Assembly (NCBI GenBank): GCA_015680685.1
Contig: MNCI01002989.1
Span: forward strand, 873,374-937,373
Source of the DNA: Gnetum montanum
Lineage: Eukaryota > Streptophyta > Gnetopsida > Gnetales > Gnetaceae
Reading direction: 5' to 3'
Length of the DNA stretch: 64,000 nucleotides
The position numbers and the translations under genes are program-made. The notes under the pieces are model-generated. The model had not been told where the DNA came from. It saw only the letters and a program-made list of their open reading frames with translations, and ran no database searches. Positions 44,575-55,411 of this stretch are shown piece by piece (the first letter of the stretch is position 1; every line of letters starts with the position of its first letter).

Positions 44575-45730
44575 GCAGATAGTGAATGGATTAGTTCCTT
44601 AGTAATTATTCAAAAGAGAGGGAGAAAATGGTGAGTTTGCATTAACTGCCAAATGTTGAATGTTGCTACATTCAAGTATCAATTCCCTCTGCCATGTGTT
44701 AATAAGGTCCTATACATCATCATAAGACATGAGTATTATAGTCTTCTGGATGGATATAGTAGATATACTTAGATATGCATTACACCTAAAGGCCAAGAGA
44801 AAACAATGTTCACTAGTTCATGGGGAATGTTTTCCTACAAGTAGATGCCCTTTTCTTTACAATATGCCAGCCACCTTTTAGAGACTAGTACTAAGAATTT
44901 TTTAAAAGTAGATTGGAAATGGTGTTGAGCTATTTATGGATGATTTTTTTACATAACCCTAGACCAATTAGAGTAGGTATTGAAAAGATGTATGAAAACC
45001 AATCTCAAGCTCAACTGGCAAAAGAGCCACCTTATGGTTTAGGATGGTATAGTGTTGGGACATAAAATCTTCTAGAAAGGTATTGAGGTAGATCCTGAGA
45101 AGATTAGACTTATATAGAATATCTGTCAAAGACCATAGATAGTAAAAGACATGAGATCATTCTTGGGCTACATGGGATATTATAGAAGATTTATAGAAAA
45201 ATTTCCAAAAATAGCAAAACTACTCATGAAACTTACTAAGAATGATACATCCTTCAAATGGATAGAGTCATGTAAAAAGGGATTTGAAGCTCTAAAGTCA
45301 AAACTAGTTGAAATACAAATCCTTCAATTTCTAGATTAGTCTACGCCTTTTCACATCATGACCGATGCTTCAAACTATGTGCTTGGTGTAGTACTCATAC
45401 AACTAGATGATGAGAAGAGTCCTTATTACATACACTATGCTAGAAAAAGCATCCCCAAGGCACAACTAAACTACACCATAATAGAAAAGTAACTAATAGT
45501 TGTGATGTATATGCTTGAGAAGTTGAGACATCATTTGCTCAAGTATTAGATCTATGTCCATACGAATCATAGTGTTATCTAATTTCTCATGAATAAACTA
45601 GTGGTTAGTCCCAAATTTATTAGATGGCTCGTGATCCTACAAGAATTCAACATCACAATGATCAATAAAAAGGACATAGAAAATGTGGTAGCCAATCAGA
45701 TATATCAAGGCTAAAATGGAATTTCAAAGA
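44575..45730 (+). pseudogene. pol: E2 reverse transcriptase and RNase H
   Basis: RT blocks: EWISSLVIIQKRGRKW, LNVATFKYQFPLPCVNKVLY, YYSLLDGYSRYT, ICITPKGQEKTMFTSSWG, then ELFMDDFFT with the MDD at 44936-44944 (YMDDF with Tyr changed to Phe). A long open part from 45151 reads MRSFLGYMGYYRRFIEKFPK and SCKKGFEALKSKLVEIQILQ. RNase H follows: FHIMTDASNYVLGVVLIQLD, KAQLNYTIIEK and IYVHTNHSVI (TNH for TDH). The pattern is Athila-like and clearly homologous to E1. The RT N-terminal part is missing. Confidence 0.9.
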
Positions 45731-45749
45731 TCAAGCAAAACCTTTATTA

Positions 45750-47031
45750 GATTGATTCCCTAATAAATATCTATTTACCAAAATATTAAAGGATTTAAGT
45801 TCAATAGGGAAGCCATGGACCATAGAATATTTAACCTATCTATCAACACAAGAGCTCCCTAAGGAATGGATTAAGAAACAACATCAACAATTCCTTCATA
45901 GAATAAAAAGATATATGGAAATCAATGACAATCTATACAAGATTTATGCAAATGGTGTGTGCCAAACTGTAATCAGCAAAGAGTCGTACATGATTGAAGG
46001 TCCATGTGGTGGCCATTATGTAGGGTGCAAAATGGCACTCAAGCTGATGATGGAAGGCTACTTTTGGCCTACCTTGTTCACAGACATCCACACATTTGCA
46101 CAATCTTGTATAGGATGCTAAAGAGATGGAAGAATTATAGCTAAGACATGAAGGGACACAAAAATGGAACCTTTTGACATATGGAAAATTGATTTTATGG
46201 GGCCCATACAACCAATGTTGAATGGAAAAGCATACATAATTGTGACTATTGATTACTATACTAAGTGGGTAGAGGTAGCAAACATAAAATATTGTACAAC
46301 AAAGATAGCTGCTAAATTCTTCAAACAACATGTGGTGAACAGATCTGAATTACTAAAAATGATCATATCAGATAACTGGACTTACTTCATTGATGCTACA
46401 TTTAAAAAGCTCTTTCAACAACTTGAGGTGAACCATAAACTAACACCATATCATTCCCAAGTAAATAGTCAAGCTGAAGTAACTAACTAAAAAATTAATA
46501 GGATACTTACTAGGATGGTTAGTAGGTTTAGAAAGAATTGGAGCACTAAACTGAATGATTCTCTATGGGCCTATAGGAAATCCTAAAACCTACCTATAGG
46601 GTACTTACCATATGAGTTAGCCCTAATCCAGGTAGAGCTCCACACTCTAGCTACTACCAATGAACTTGACCTTGATCTTAGCTTAGCCCAAAAAGAACGT
46701 CTTGTGAATCTGAATCTTTTAGATGAAATCAAGCTTGTAGCACTCATTAGTAATGAAGTCCAAAAACATTACTCCAAACTTAGGCATGATATACTATAAG
46801 AAAAGTAACTATACAACTAGGTGACAAGGTCCTTTACTATAATCCTAATCATTTACCCCAAAAAGCCAAATTTTAGACACTTTGGGAGGGACCATACATT
46901 GTTCAAGCCACTTATCCATCAGGTGCCTTACATATCTACCATCCATCCTATCCACATAAGCTCGTTCTTGTCAATATCCAACAAGTCAAACTCTATTTTG
47001 AACATCCCAAGGAATTTACCCAATTTACTTA
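45750..47031 (+). pseudogene. pol: E2 integrase
   Basis: The open part from 45915 contains YMIEGPCGGHYVGCKMALKL and the zinc-binding CxxC part FAQSCIGC. From 46164 it reads MEPFDIWKIDFMGPIQPMLN, ITVTIDYYTKWVEV-like sequence near 46240 with the first catalytic Asp, then ISDNWTYFIDATFKKLFQQL (DNG changed to DNW) and HSQVNSQAEVTN with the catalytic Glu. The C-terminal part has PHKLVLVNIQQVKLYFEHPK near 46955. Frameshifts and TAG stops are common. Unlike E1, the core is not duplicated. Confidence 0.88.
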
Positions 47032-48260
47032 ATAGTCTTCAACTTGCTCTATCTTCCATTTGACCAATCTTAATGATAGTCGTGGGGGTGTCCATCTAAA
47101 CCTATAGGTAGTTTACTAAATTTTTCATTTTCTTTCCATTTTTCACATTGATATTTTCTCATTCTTTTATACTTTTTCATTTCTTATTTGTTGATATTCT
47201 TTTACATTTTTTCATTCTTTAATAATTTTTCATTCTTTAACATTTTTCATTTTTTACATCTTTTTCCATTTATATTATCTTTTTCATCCTTTTCATGCTT
47301 TGTTTTCATTTCCTTTGTAAATAATTCTGATTGCTAATAAAACACATTAAGAATAAGGCAAGATGTAGTCCAATAAGGTGAAGATTTCCCTTTGTTATCA
47401 AGTCATAAGGGATTGATTATTTTTATAATGATACAACAACATTTATCCATGCATTCCATTAATAAGAGGTTCTTACCATGGCCATAATGATATTCTTTCC
47501 ATCATAAAATTGAGAATAAACTTGTGATCATTATGCTTGGATCAAAAAGTGAAGAACCAAGAGGGAATGTCAAGGGTGTGACATCAAGGAGATTTGTGGA
47601 CTCTCTTGGATTACTATAATGAGTTCTATTATGTTGCTTAGGTTGTATTATATCCTTGTAGATTTAACAAAAAATGGGAGTAAGAGTAAAATAAGTGCTA
47701 ACTTACCATGCACTAGAACAACATGTTACCCATGCCTAAAGGTAGTCCTCTATTAAGGTTGACATAGATAAAAATAAAGCTTATGCATAGAATAAAATAA
47801 AGACATGTTACTCATGCCTAAAGGTAGGTGGATTCTTAGGATTTGAAAAAAAATAAAAAAATAAAAACATGCCATGAATAAACTCTTCCCTTGGACAATA
47901 CACCAAGTGACAATACTCCTTGCAATAGTGGTAGTCTTATAGTCATAATTCTAAGAGATAAAATAATGTGATGTCATTGGAATGTGCTTTGGACTTGGTT
48001 TGAATCTTGTATAGAAAGGCTAGTGATTATTTAACCACTAAAAAACACAATAATTCATTATGCCTATGGTAAGATACCTCACATCTTGATTTCTACAATC
48101 CCTTCTAAGTCCATCTCATCTCATTGTATGAATAATTATAACTTATGATTTTGCATAGTACAATGATATTTTCCTAACTTGGTGATATTAACATGTGTAT
48201 TTTGCTAAACATGTATGTGTTAAACTCAACTCCTTAAGTGCCTACAAACACTTTTAGATG

Positions 48261-48321
48261 TGGTTATACAAGGGCATTAAGGGATAGAGCTTGCTTTGGG
48301 AAGGACCCACTTGTATAACTA
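48261..48321 (+). ncRNA. putative RNA stem in the E2 spacer
   Basis: Arms TGGTTATACAAG (48261-48272) and CTTGTATAACTA (48310-48321) can pair over 12 positions with one G-U pair. It corresponds in place to the E1 stem at 39188-39246. The flanking agggca and ggacccac segments are conserved while the loop differs. Confidence 0.4.
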
Positions 48322-48691
48322 TTGTATCTTATACTTGGCCAGCAATTCCACATTATCTTGAGCCTTCAAACAATAATAAATGTTAATAAAAAATTTCCTT
48401 AACATTCGATACATCTATTCCAATAATACAAATTCATTATTGATCTCATCCATCTTATCAAGAGTTAATGAACTTTCCTTGCCCAAGAATCCTATTTTAT
48501 GCAATTTCTATGCCAAAGTTTCAAAAAATATGCATCATCCATTGCCCAAGATCCTCTAAACATGTTTCATATTTTCAAATATTCCAAATGACTTGTTTTC
48601 ATCTAAGGAAAATTAACAAAAAATGTGAAATTTTGACTTCTAATATCCAAGCCCCTTCACTATTTGATCTCCAATATCGTAGCACATAAAA

Positions 48692-48703
48692 ACTATAAAT
48701 ACC
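48692..48703 (+). promoter_or_regulatory. TATA box upstream of the E2 extra ORF
   Basis: actataaatacc, about 540 bp before the ORF start, in the place of the E1 TATA box at 39583. Together they suggest separate transcription of the downstream ORF. Confidence 0.4.
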
Positions 48704-49799
48704 ATGGGGACTTGGTGAAAAATTTCATTTTTAGCTTTTGAAGAGGGAAGAGATTTTTCCATTTTTCCTTCCAAACTAAGAGCTCTAACCTTTCAACTTC
48801 AAACACCTATAACTCCACATTTGCAGCTCCAATTTCTATTATTCTTGAACCTTGTTGATTCTAGAGTTCTTAACTTAGTCATGGGGAAGGGGGAAGGGAT
48901 GCCTAACTTGATATTGCTACAATTTGAGTAATAATTTTCTAACACTAGGAAGGTATTATAAGGGTGTATGAAAGGAAAAATGAAATTTTTAATAAAAATC
49001 AAGCAAAAAACACTTAAATAATCTTCATAATGAACCATACCAACTATTATGTTCCATAAACAAGAACCAAATGAACAACTATGAAGGGTTATAAGGAAAC
49101 TAACACCTATGGGATTTCTTTTTAAAAATATTTCTAACTCTACAATCATAATAAACAAAGAACTTGATCTAATTAAAGGTATGAGAAAGGAAAAGAGTTA
49201 TTAAAATTAGAGTAAACATTTTAATAATTCCTAAATCCTAGATGATTGCAGATGGTCCCAAAGAGAGGACCATCAGGAGGATCCTCACAACTAATGAGAA
49301 AAAGATCCAGAGGCCATGGAAGAGGCTGATTAGGAGAACAAGATCAACAAGCAAAACATGTGGAGTAGGAGGCTTAATCTTTCAGCATCCATTAGGAAAC
49401 TTCTACTATCAAACATTCAGCCCAAGGGGAGATAGAAGAACCACAAGCACAAGGATAATGCATCATGCTATCACCAGATTGCCTCCAAACCATCCAAGAT
49501 AAATTGATCCTAACTACAGTGATTGTGGAAATGAACTTTGGCCTATTTGTAGAATTTTTTCTAGAAGTGGTGAGGATGCAACTCTAAGTATTACTATTAT
49601 GGCCCATACTTTCAAATAGTGGTGAATGGTATTTAAGAAAGACTTATCAATTTTGACATAGCAAAGGAGAATATGCAATAGTCAACATTGAGGGAGTCTC
49701 AATTTTCTATTTAGTTAAGGTGATAGCTAAAGCCCTTAATGTGCCCAATGAAGGGAAAAAGCTAGCACATCTATCCACTAGATAAGATACAAACACCAA

Positions 49800-52065
49800 A
49801 AATGTAACAAACCACTTCTCCTTAATTTTTTGCATTAATAATTATAATAGTCTTTCTGTGTGTTTGTGTGCATGTTTTGTTGACAACTTGTGTGTGTGCT
49901 TTGTTTGGACTATGGTGGAAATGGCTAATTGAAATAGTAATAAATTTGTTGACTAGATTTTTATATGTATTATGGTTAAGTGTTTAAATACTTTATGCAT
50001 AAGAAATATGCTTTAAAATACATGCTGGGAATGTTTTAAAATAATAATAATAACAATATATGGGAGAAAAAAATATTTTCTATTCTATTTCAACAAAGAT
50101 GCTGAGAAACAAAAGAAAAATAAAGGTACTCTAAGGTGTGCCTCAAGAGTTAAAATAGGTATGTTGAGATGCAAAAGAATGTTCATATTAAGGAACATGA
50201 CCTATGAATCAAGTTGGAGGAACCTGACCCATGAATCAGGGATATTGTATGCAAATACTATAGCTTTATGTTTTATTTTTAAATGTGATGCATTGCTCTT
50301 TTTAGTTTAAAGTAGTAGAGTATAAGTACCCTCTCCATGGCTATAAAAAGTTCACATGATGATCTTTCAAGGCTCGTAAGATGATGGAAAAATTCACATC
50401 ATTGATGACCTAAAAAAGCAGATGCCTTATTTGATTATGTATTTTGAAGTATCCTTATCATGAATCTATTTTGAAAATTTTTTTCTTGCATCTTATGACA
50501 ATTCTGAGTGATAAAGATATAGATATTATGATGGAATGTTTTGTAATTATCAAGAGGAATTGAACCTAAGACCTAGCAAAATCTAAATTCTGAAATATCA
50601 AAAATTGTTCATTTAGGAATTGAATCTACAACCTAGGAATATACATATTTTATTGATTTTTTTATAGTGATCATGAAGAGAATTTAACTCATGATGCATT
50701 GTTAAAAAACAAAAGAGAGAGAACTTTAAAAAGAAAGAAAAGAATACAAATAGTTCCCAAGAAGTCAGTTACAAGAAACCATCCATTATTCCCTATTCCA
50801 CTTACAAATAGGAAGATGAGAAGAGGAAAAAAATACACAAGGAAAAAGTAGCTAAGTAGAATAAAGAAAAAAGGGATACAGTATCATGGAGCGTCATTGG
50901 GAAGGGACTGAAAACTATGGTTGCTACAAAAGATAACAAGGAGAAATAAAACAAGTGTTACATAGCAATCCAATATTCTGATAATTCTTCCTAGTAAGCA
51001 AGATATCTAAGCAAGGAGGTAAAATGATCCATCTTTGTTATGTTTGATAATGGCCAAAAAAGGCTGATTTTCTCAAACTTCTCTTTTCTTACTTACCTAA
51101 CCACCTTCACAATGCTTGTATGAAATTATCAAGATTGTTGTTGTAAGCTTAGATTATTGAAACCTTTATCACTTTTTTTGGATCTCTCTACCCATCCTTT
51201 GTACTCTCACACCTAAATGACTTGGATGAGAGCTATTTCTATAATGATTCAGAAACATCCATAATGATTTGGAGCATTCTTGACAAAAGATTATCAACAA
51301 GGACCAAGGATCCCTAATATGAGGATTAGTACTGTCGGTAGAAAGTGAGAGTATACATGGGCCCATGGATAATTATGAATGTTTTAAAATTGTTGAATTA
51401 TTAGGTTTTGGTTAGAATTTGGTTGATGAACCCTCCCCCTTTAAATGCATAAATCTTGGATTTGAATCTTGAATTATACTTTTTGTTTCCTATACCTTCT
51501 CAAGTTTGATTTTGATATCTTTCTATAAGTTGATAGAGTGGGGGAAAACCTAGAATGTTAATTTATGATTGTGATCTATCTATTCTCTGATATTGAACAT
51601 ATGAATTTTCTAATTAAATGATTAATGATAAAATGGTTACAATAGTTAAATTAATATGATCTTGTTTTATGTGTTGTTGAAAATTATAAAATATTATTAT
51701 GTGATTAAACAAATGTGAGATTATTAATTTATCTTCTTCTATGGTCATTTCTTTGGTTTAAAAATGTGTAAATGATCCTAATTATATATTTCTTTTTAGG
51801 TTGAATAAAAAAAGGTTTGATTTTTTTAATCTGATGAATCTTGTATAGATATTTTACTATGGCTATTTCTTTTTAAAATTTTCTCTTAATTCTTAAAATT
51901 AATATTGATTGACTTGTTTCAGAGCTAGATCTAGGCGATATTGATTTCATTTTAATTTTATAGTTTAATGTTAGTTTGATTGTTGTAGAAAGAAAGCCAC
52001 CTATGCATTTTTTTTCTTTGAACTAGCTTTCTTTTTGTGGGGCTTTGGGTGTTAGCTCTTGCTCC
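49800..52065. mobile_element. unidentified 2.3-kb insertion in the E2 extra ORF
   Basis: Homology to E1 stops near the peptide STR(stop)DTN and resumes at RKLWL, so the intervening ~2.27 kb is foreign; borders are uncertain by about 20 bp. I see no transposase, RT, LTR or clear inverted repeats. On the minus strand GGTTCAATTCCT at 50556-50567 is a polymerase III B-box match. A similar gattcaattcct lies at 50616-50627, with no clear A boxes. A (TAA)n run is near 50041. Origin unknown. Confidence 0.45.
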
Positions 52066-52489
52066 CTATGAATGGTTACTACAAGAAAACTATGGTTGTG
52101 AAGGGCATATGTTAAAGAAGATAAGGAGTATACTGAGTTAACTCTTAAAGAGAGAATTTATTTCAAAATTGATACATATTAGCTATTTCCCACAAAAAGA
52201 TTAAATAGACTATCCACATATGTGGCTAGAGAAAGTACAATCCTAATGGGAATGTATAATGCAAACCTTGCATAACTATACTTCATGGAGATCCAAAGGT
52301 AGTTTGAAGGTAAGGAAGCTAATACTTCCATTCTCTTGTCTTATTAGGAAGCTGTGCAAATGTGTTGGAATCCTAGGGTATACCAATGACATCATTAAAA
52401 AGGATCAAAATGCTTCATACGTTGAAATTCTCAAGCCAACACCAACAAAGAAAGACTAAGTGAAGGAACAAAAAATTGTTGGGAAACCC

Positions 52490-52620
52490 ATACAAACTAC
52501 GATACAACAACAACAAGAAGGAACCAATGGTTAGCAACAAGAGTAATAGTAGTATCGAAAGCAACAACAACAAGAGTAACAGTAGTAGTAAGAGCAACAG
52601 TAGCAACAAGTTCCATCAAT
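52490..52620 (+). repeat. CAA/CAG/TAG trinucleotide tract (decayed poly-Gln)
   Basis: In the frame of the extra ORF this reads runs of Gln broken by nine stops (TAG or TAA), each one C-to-T change from CAG or CAA. It lies just after the KPTPTKKD-like stretch. E1 has only EEQQPPP here, so the tract expanded in the E2 lineage before decay. Confidence 0.75.
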
Positions 52621-54534
52621 CCTACCACAGGATTACAAGCCATCCATGAGTCATCTACAACAAATCCTAAAGACCATCAGTTGGGAAATGTGTGAGGAAG
52701 CCAACCTCTATAGAGTTATTGAAAATGTTATTTAGCCCATAATTTTCATAGATCCTATTAGTGCACAAATATCATTGTAATCATGAGGAGAGGCTGAATG
52801 GTCACAATAGATTTCTAGGAATGTTGCATCATTCCAAGTGGTGCTTGAAATTGGAGAATGTGCCACGGTTATGTTTATGCAGCACCATGATGCAATAGAA
52901 GTAGTAGACGTGATCATAGATCACATCAAGAAATCATTTAATGTACCTATTATTCCATCAATGGATCTAATTAGAGCTAGGGATGCTCAAATGCTAGCTG
53001 GTACCTTGATGATTCCTACCAATGATGAAGATGTGCTAGATCAACTACTGTAGATAGGACAAGTGATGAAAAATCTTTTCAACATTCCAAGTGATGTTAC
53101 TATAGTACAGCTAGAGTTAATAGAAACCAAGGGTAGGTTGGTCATGGTAGAAACCAGGATAGAGCATGTAGAAAATGAAATTCTCAGACTATAAGAAGAC
53201 CTCATGAACTTGAGGGTTGAACATAGAGATCCTACACAATATGTTGCACCTGACTAGCTAGAGTAGTTTAGAACTAAATAGATTAATCTCCTAATGGAGA
53301 AAAATAAGCACATGGAAAATGAGAAGGAGAAAGAAATATGGAATGCCTTAGTAGAAAAACCACAGACATATGCACATGCTAAGGTACTCACTGTAGCACA
53401 GGAAGAAAATAAGTAACTCACTGCAGACAACACTAGGTTAACTAATGTAGAGAAGTAGAAAAAAATATTAGAGGAGAACATCCATTAGTTGAGAGAACAA
53501 CTGATAAGAAACAACCAAGCTATGAGTTGCTTAATAAGAAGAAATAGAATCCTCTCAATGAACAATGTATGGGCAATCAGATAGAAATCAGCTATTGAGA
53601 TAAGCATGTGGCAGAATAAGGAAAAGAAGCACAAAAAGCTCAAAGAACATTTCTGTGATTAGCTAGGCATGTATAAGTAAATCAATGAGAAGGAAATCCA
53701 TATGGAAAACCCCTAAATCAATTCCATATCAGCACAAAATCTAAACTAGCAACTCATCTTGGATAGCTATGCTTGTGTCCACTAAGCAGAGATAAAAAAA
53801 AAAGACCTGTATTTGAAAGAATACATGGGATTAGCTAACCTTTGTTATGCTAACTTGGCCATGTTGACAATAGGCAAGCCTAAAAATGAACTTGAATAGT
53901 AAGTAGCAACCACATATGCATTGTACAAAAAGAATTTTATGGATTGAAAAGATGCTCTGCAAAAGATTTAGGTGGCAAACTTTGAATTGAAGGCAGTTAA
54001 GGTTGGCTACCAAGGGCAAAAAGATGTTGTAGCAAACCTGGCTAGACGAATGTCTAATTTTCAAGAGTTAGACAAGATGAACTACGTATTTAAAGAAGAG
54101 AGGAGATAGTTTCCAACATGGTATGTCAAGGCCAATCAGATGTTTCTATAGCTGCCATGTCCATGGGATGTACCAGCTCCATCATACATTGTACAATAGG
54201 CATGGACAACACATAATCCTAGAATGGAGGAGGAGAAACTTTAGGCACTACTCAACATATACAAGTTTCAAAAGCCTAATGACAAGGGGAAGCAACTGAT
54301 GGAGAAGCCACCACCAACAACCACTACTTAGGATACATCAAACTTTGTTAAGTTTTGTTTGTTTGTTTCAATCTATCTTGTCATAACTTGTGTCCATTTT
54401 TGTAAAACACCTCTTTGGCATTTAGTGTCATCTATATAATTAGTCAGTCATGTAAACCTAACTCCCAATTTTGTAAGGGACTCTATCCTCATTTTTTTAA
54501 CTCGAGGATGAGTTTTCAATTAGTTATGGTGGTA

Positions 54535-55411
54535 TGATGAAGTCAAATTTTTGTAGGCAATGATCATATCTATAATATCATAGATCTAATATTGTAGAAC
54601 AAGCTACGTCATTGCATATGCAATATCACAGGGTGCATGCTAGCCTATAAATATAGCACTTAGGTGCATAGATCTTTAATAAGTTTCATTCCATAGTAAC
54701 ATAACTATTTTAGTTTATTTTCATGAATTTAGTCTTAAGCACTTATAAGTGTGAATGCTTGTAGTGTAGTGTGACTTAGTGAATGTAGTCTTTATTTGAA
54801 CATCTTGTACTTGGACGCAAGTGTAACCTACAATTGTAGCATTCTCTTAGTTTACTACTTTACATAGAATAATGTTTACCATTTTCACTTAGACTACTAA
54901 TTACTGCTTTTCTAGTTAATGTTTTACTATTCCATGCACTTTACTTTTACTCTTGTTAGTACACGAAATGGAGATGACTAATTTCGAGCAGAAAGTATGA
55001 TCATTTGGTAAACCAATAGTATTATCGCTTAGTTTGTCTAATACCAAAGTACTTATTAATCTTAGTAACAACTACATAAGCCTAAGACGTGTACAAAAAA
55101 TTAGGAACAAATATCCATTGACATAGGCTAGCACAGATTCATTTATTATTTTACTTAGACTTAAAAACTATTTTCATCTTAACCATGTTTGCTAGGAGAA
55201 GCAATGACCAAACAACATTAGCTATCATATACCTCATAATGGGCTAAACCATAGACATAGATTTCACTAGATCCACGTGAAAATACAACGGTCTTGAACT
55301 TAAACCAATTTCTAGCATAATTACATTACCTCATCCACAGATTATGATCTAGTCATGCGTGAATGCTTATGACTTGTATGGTTGGTTGTTGGACTACTCC
55401 ACCACTCATCA
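54535..55411 (+). repeat. E2 3' LTR (877 bp)
   Basis: Starts tgatgaagtcaaatttttgt after a weak purine tract (atggtggta) and ends ccactcatca. The TATA box ctataaatatag is at 54645-54656. U3 has relics of the GATATC motif (ataatatcatag, caatatcacag). Aligned end to end with the minus-strand LTRs at 697-1676 and 11581-12456, it defines one family. Confidence 0.85.

Larger units (their letters stand above)
47032..49241 (+). other. E2 spacer between integrase and extra ORF
   Basis: No convincing gene. It contains a T-rich tract of ttttcattcttt-type repeats (47100-47300), two copies of the motif acatgttac(c/t)catgcctaaaggtag (47718, 47803), the putative stem at 48261-48321 and a TATA box ctataaatacc at 48692-48703. 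A leader with gagctctaacctttcaactt follows, and the ORF start follows tcctag. The order is the same as in the E1 spacer. Confidence 0.6.
49242..54345 (+). pseudogene. E2 extra ORF in env-like position, split by an insertion
   Basis: Starts at ATG in tcctag|ATGATTGC. The first part (49242 to about 49800) shares MNFGLFVEFF, LWPILSNSGEWYLRKTYQF and IFYLVKVIAKAL with E1. After a foreign 2.3-kb segment it resumes near 52066 with DKEYTELTLKERIYFKI, CLIRKLCKCVGILGYTND, a Gln-rich tract (52490-52620), then VLEIGECATVMFMQHHDAIE and IPSMDLIRARDAQMLAGTLM. A long coiled-coil-like region follows (IETKGRLVMVETRIEHVENE, EKEKEIWNALVEKPQTYAHA), then YMGLANLCYANLAMLTIGKP, VANLARRMSNFQELDK and the end block CPWDVPAPSY ... 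NPRMEEEKL. It is rich in Gln/Glu/Lys, without visible membrane segments. Heavily stopped; function unknown. Confidence 0.7.
44575..55411 (+). mobile_element. E2: 5'-truncated Athila-like element with post-integrase ORF
   Basis: Begins abruptly inside RT; no LTR, primer site, gag or protease precedes it. Order is RT, RNase H, integrase, spacer, extra ORF (split by a 2.3-kb insertion), and a complete 3' LTR at 54535-55411. The LTR belongs to the same family as those at 697-1676 and 11581-12456, so E2 and the two minus-strand elements are one family, related to but distinct from E1. Confidence 0.85.

Noticed and set aside
45933-46331. Antisense open frame of 132 codons on the minus strand
   Set aside because: It lies opposite the E2 integrase, whose motifs are clear on the plus strand; composition is that of an antisense shadow.
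49242-49502. Arg-rich 86-codon frame as a separate gene
   Set aside because: Comparison with E1 shows the real reading frame of the extra ORF shifts within this stretch; it is the start of that ORF.
52415-52609. Poly-leucine frame on the minus strand
   Set aside because: It is the complement of the decayed CAA/CAG tract in the extra ORF and has no independent support.
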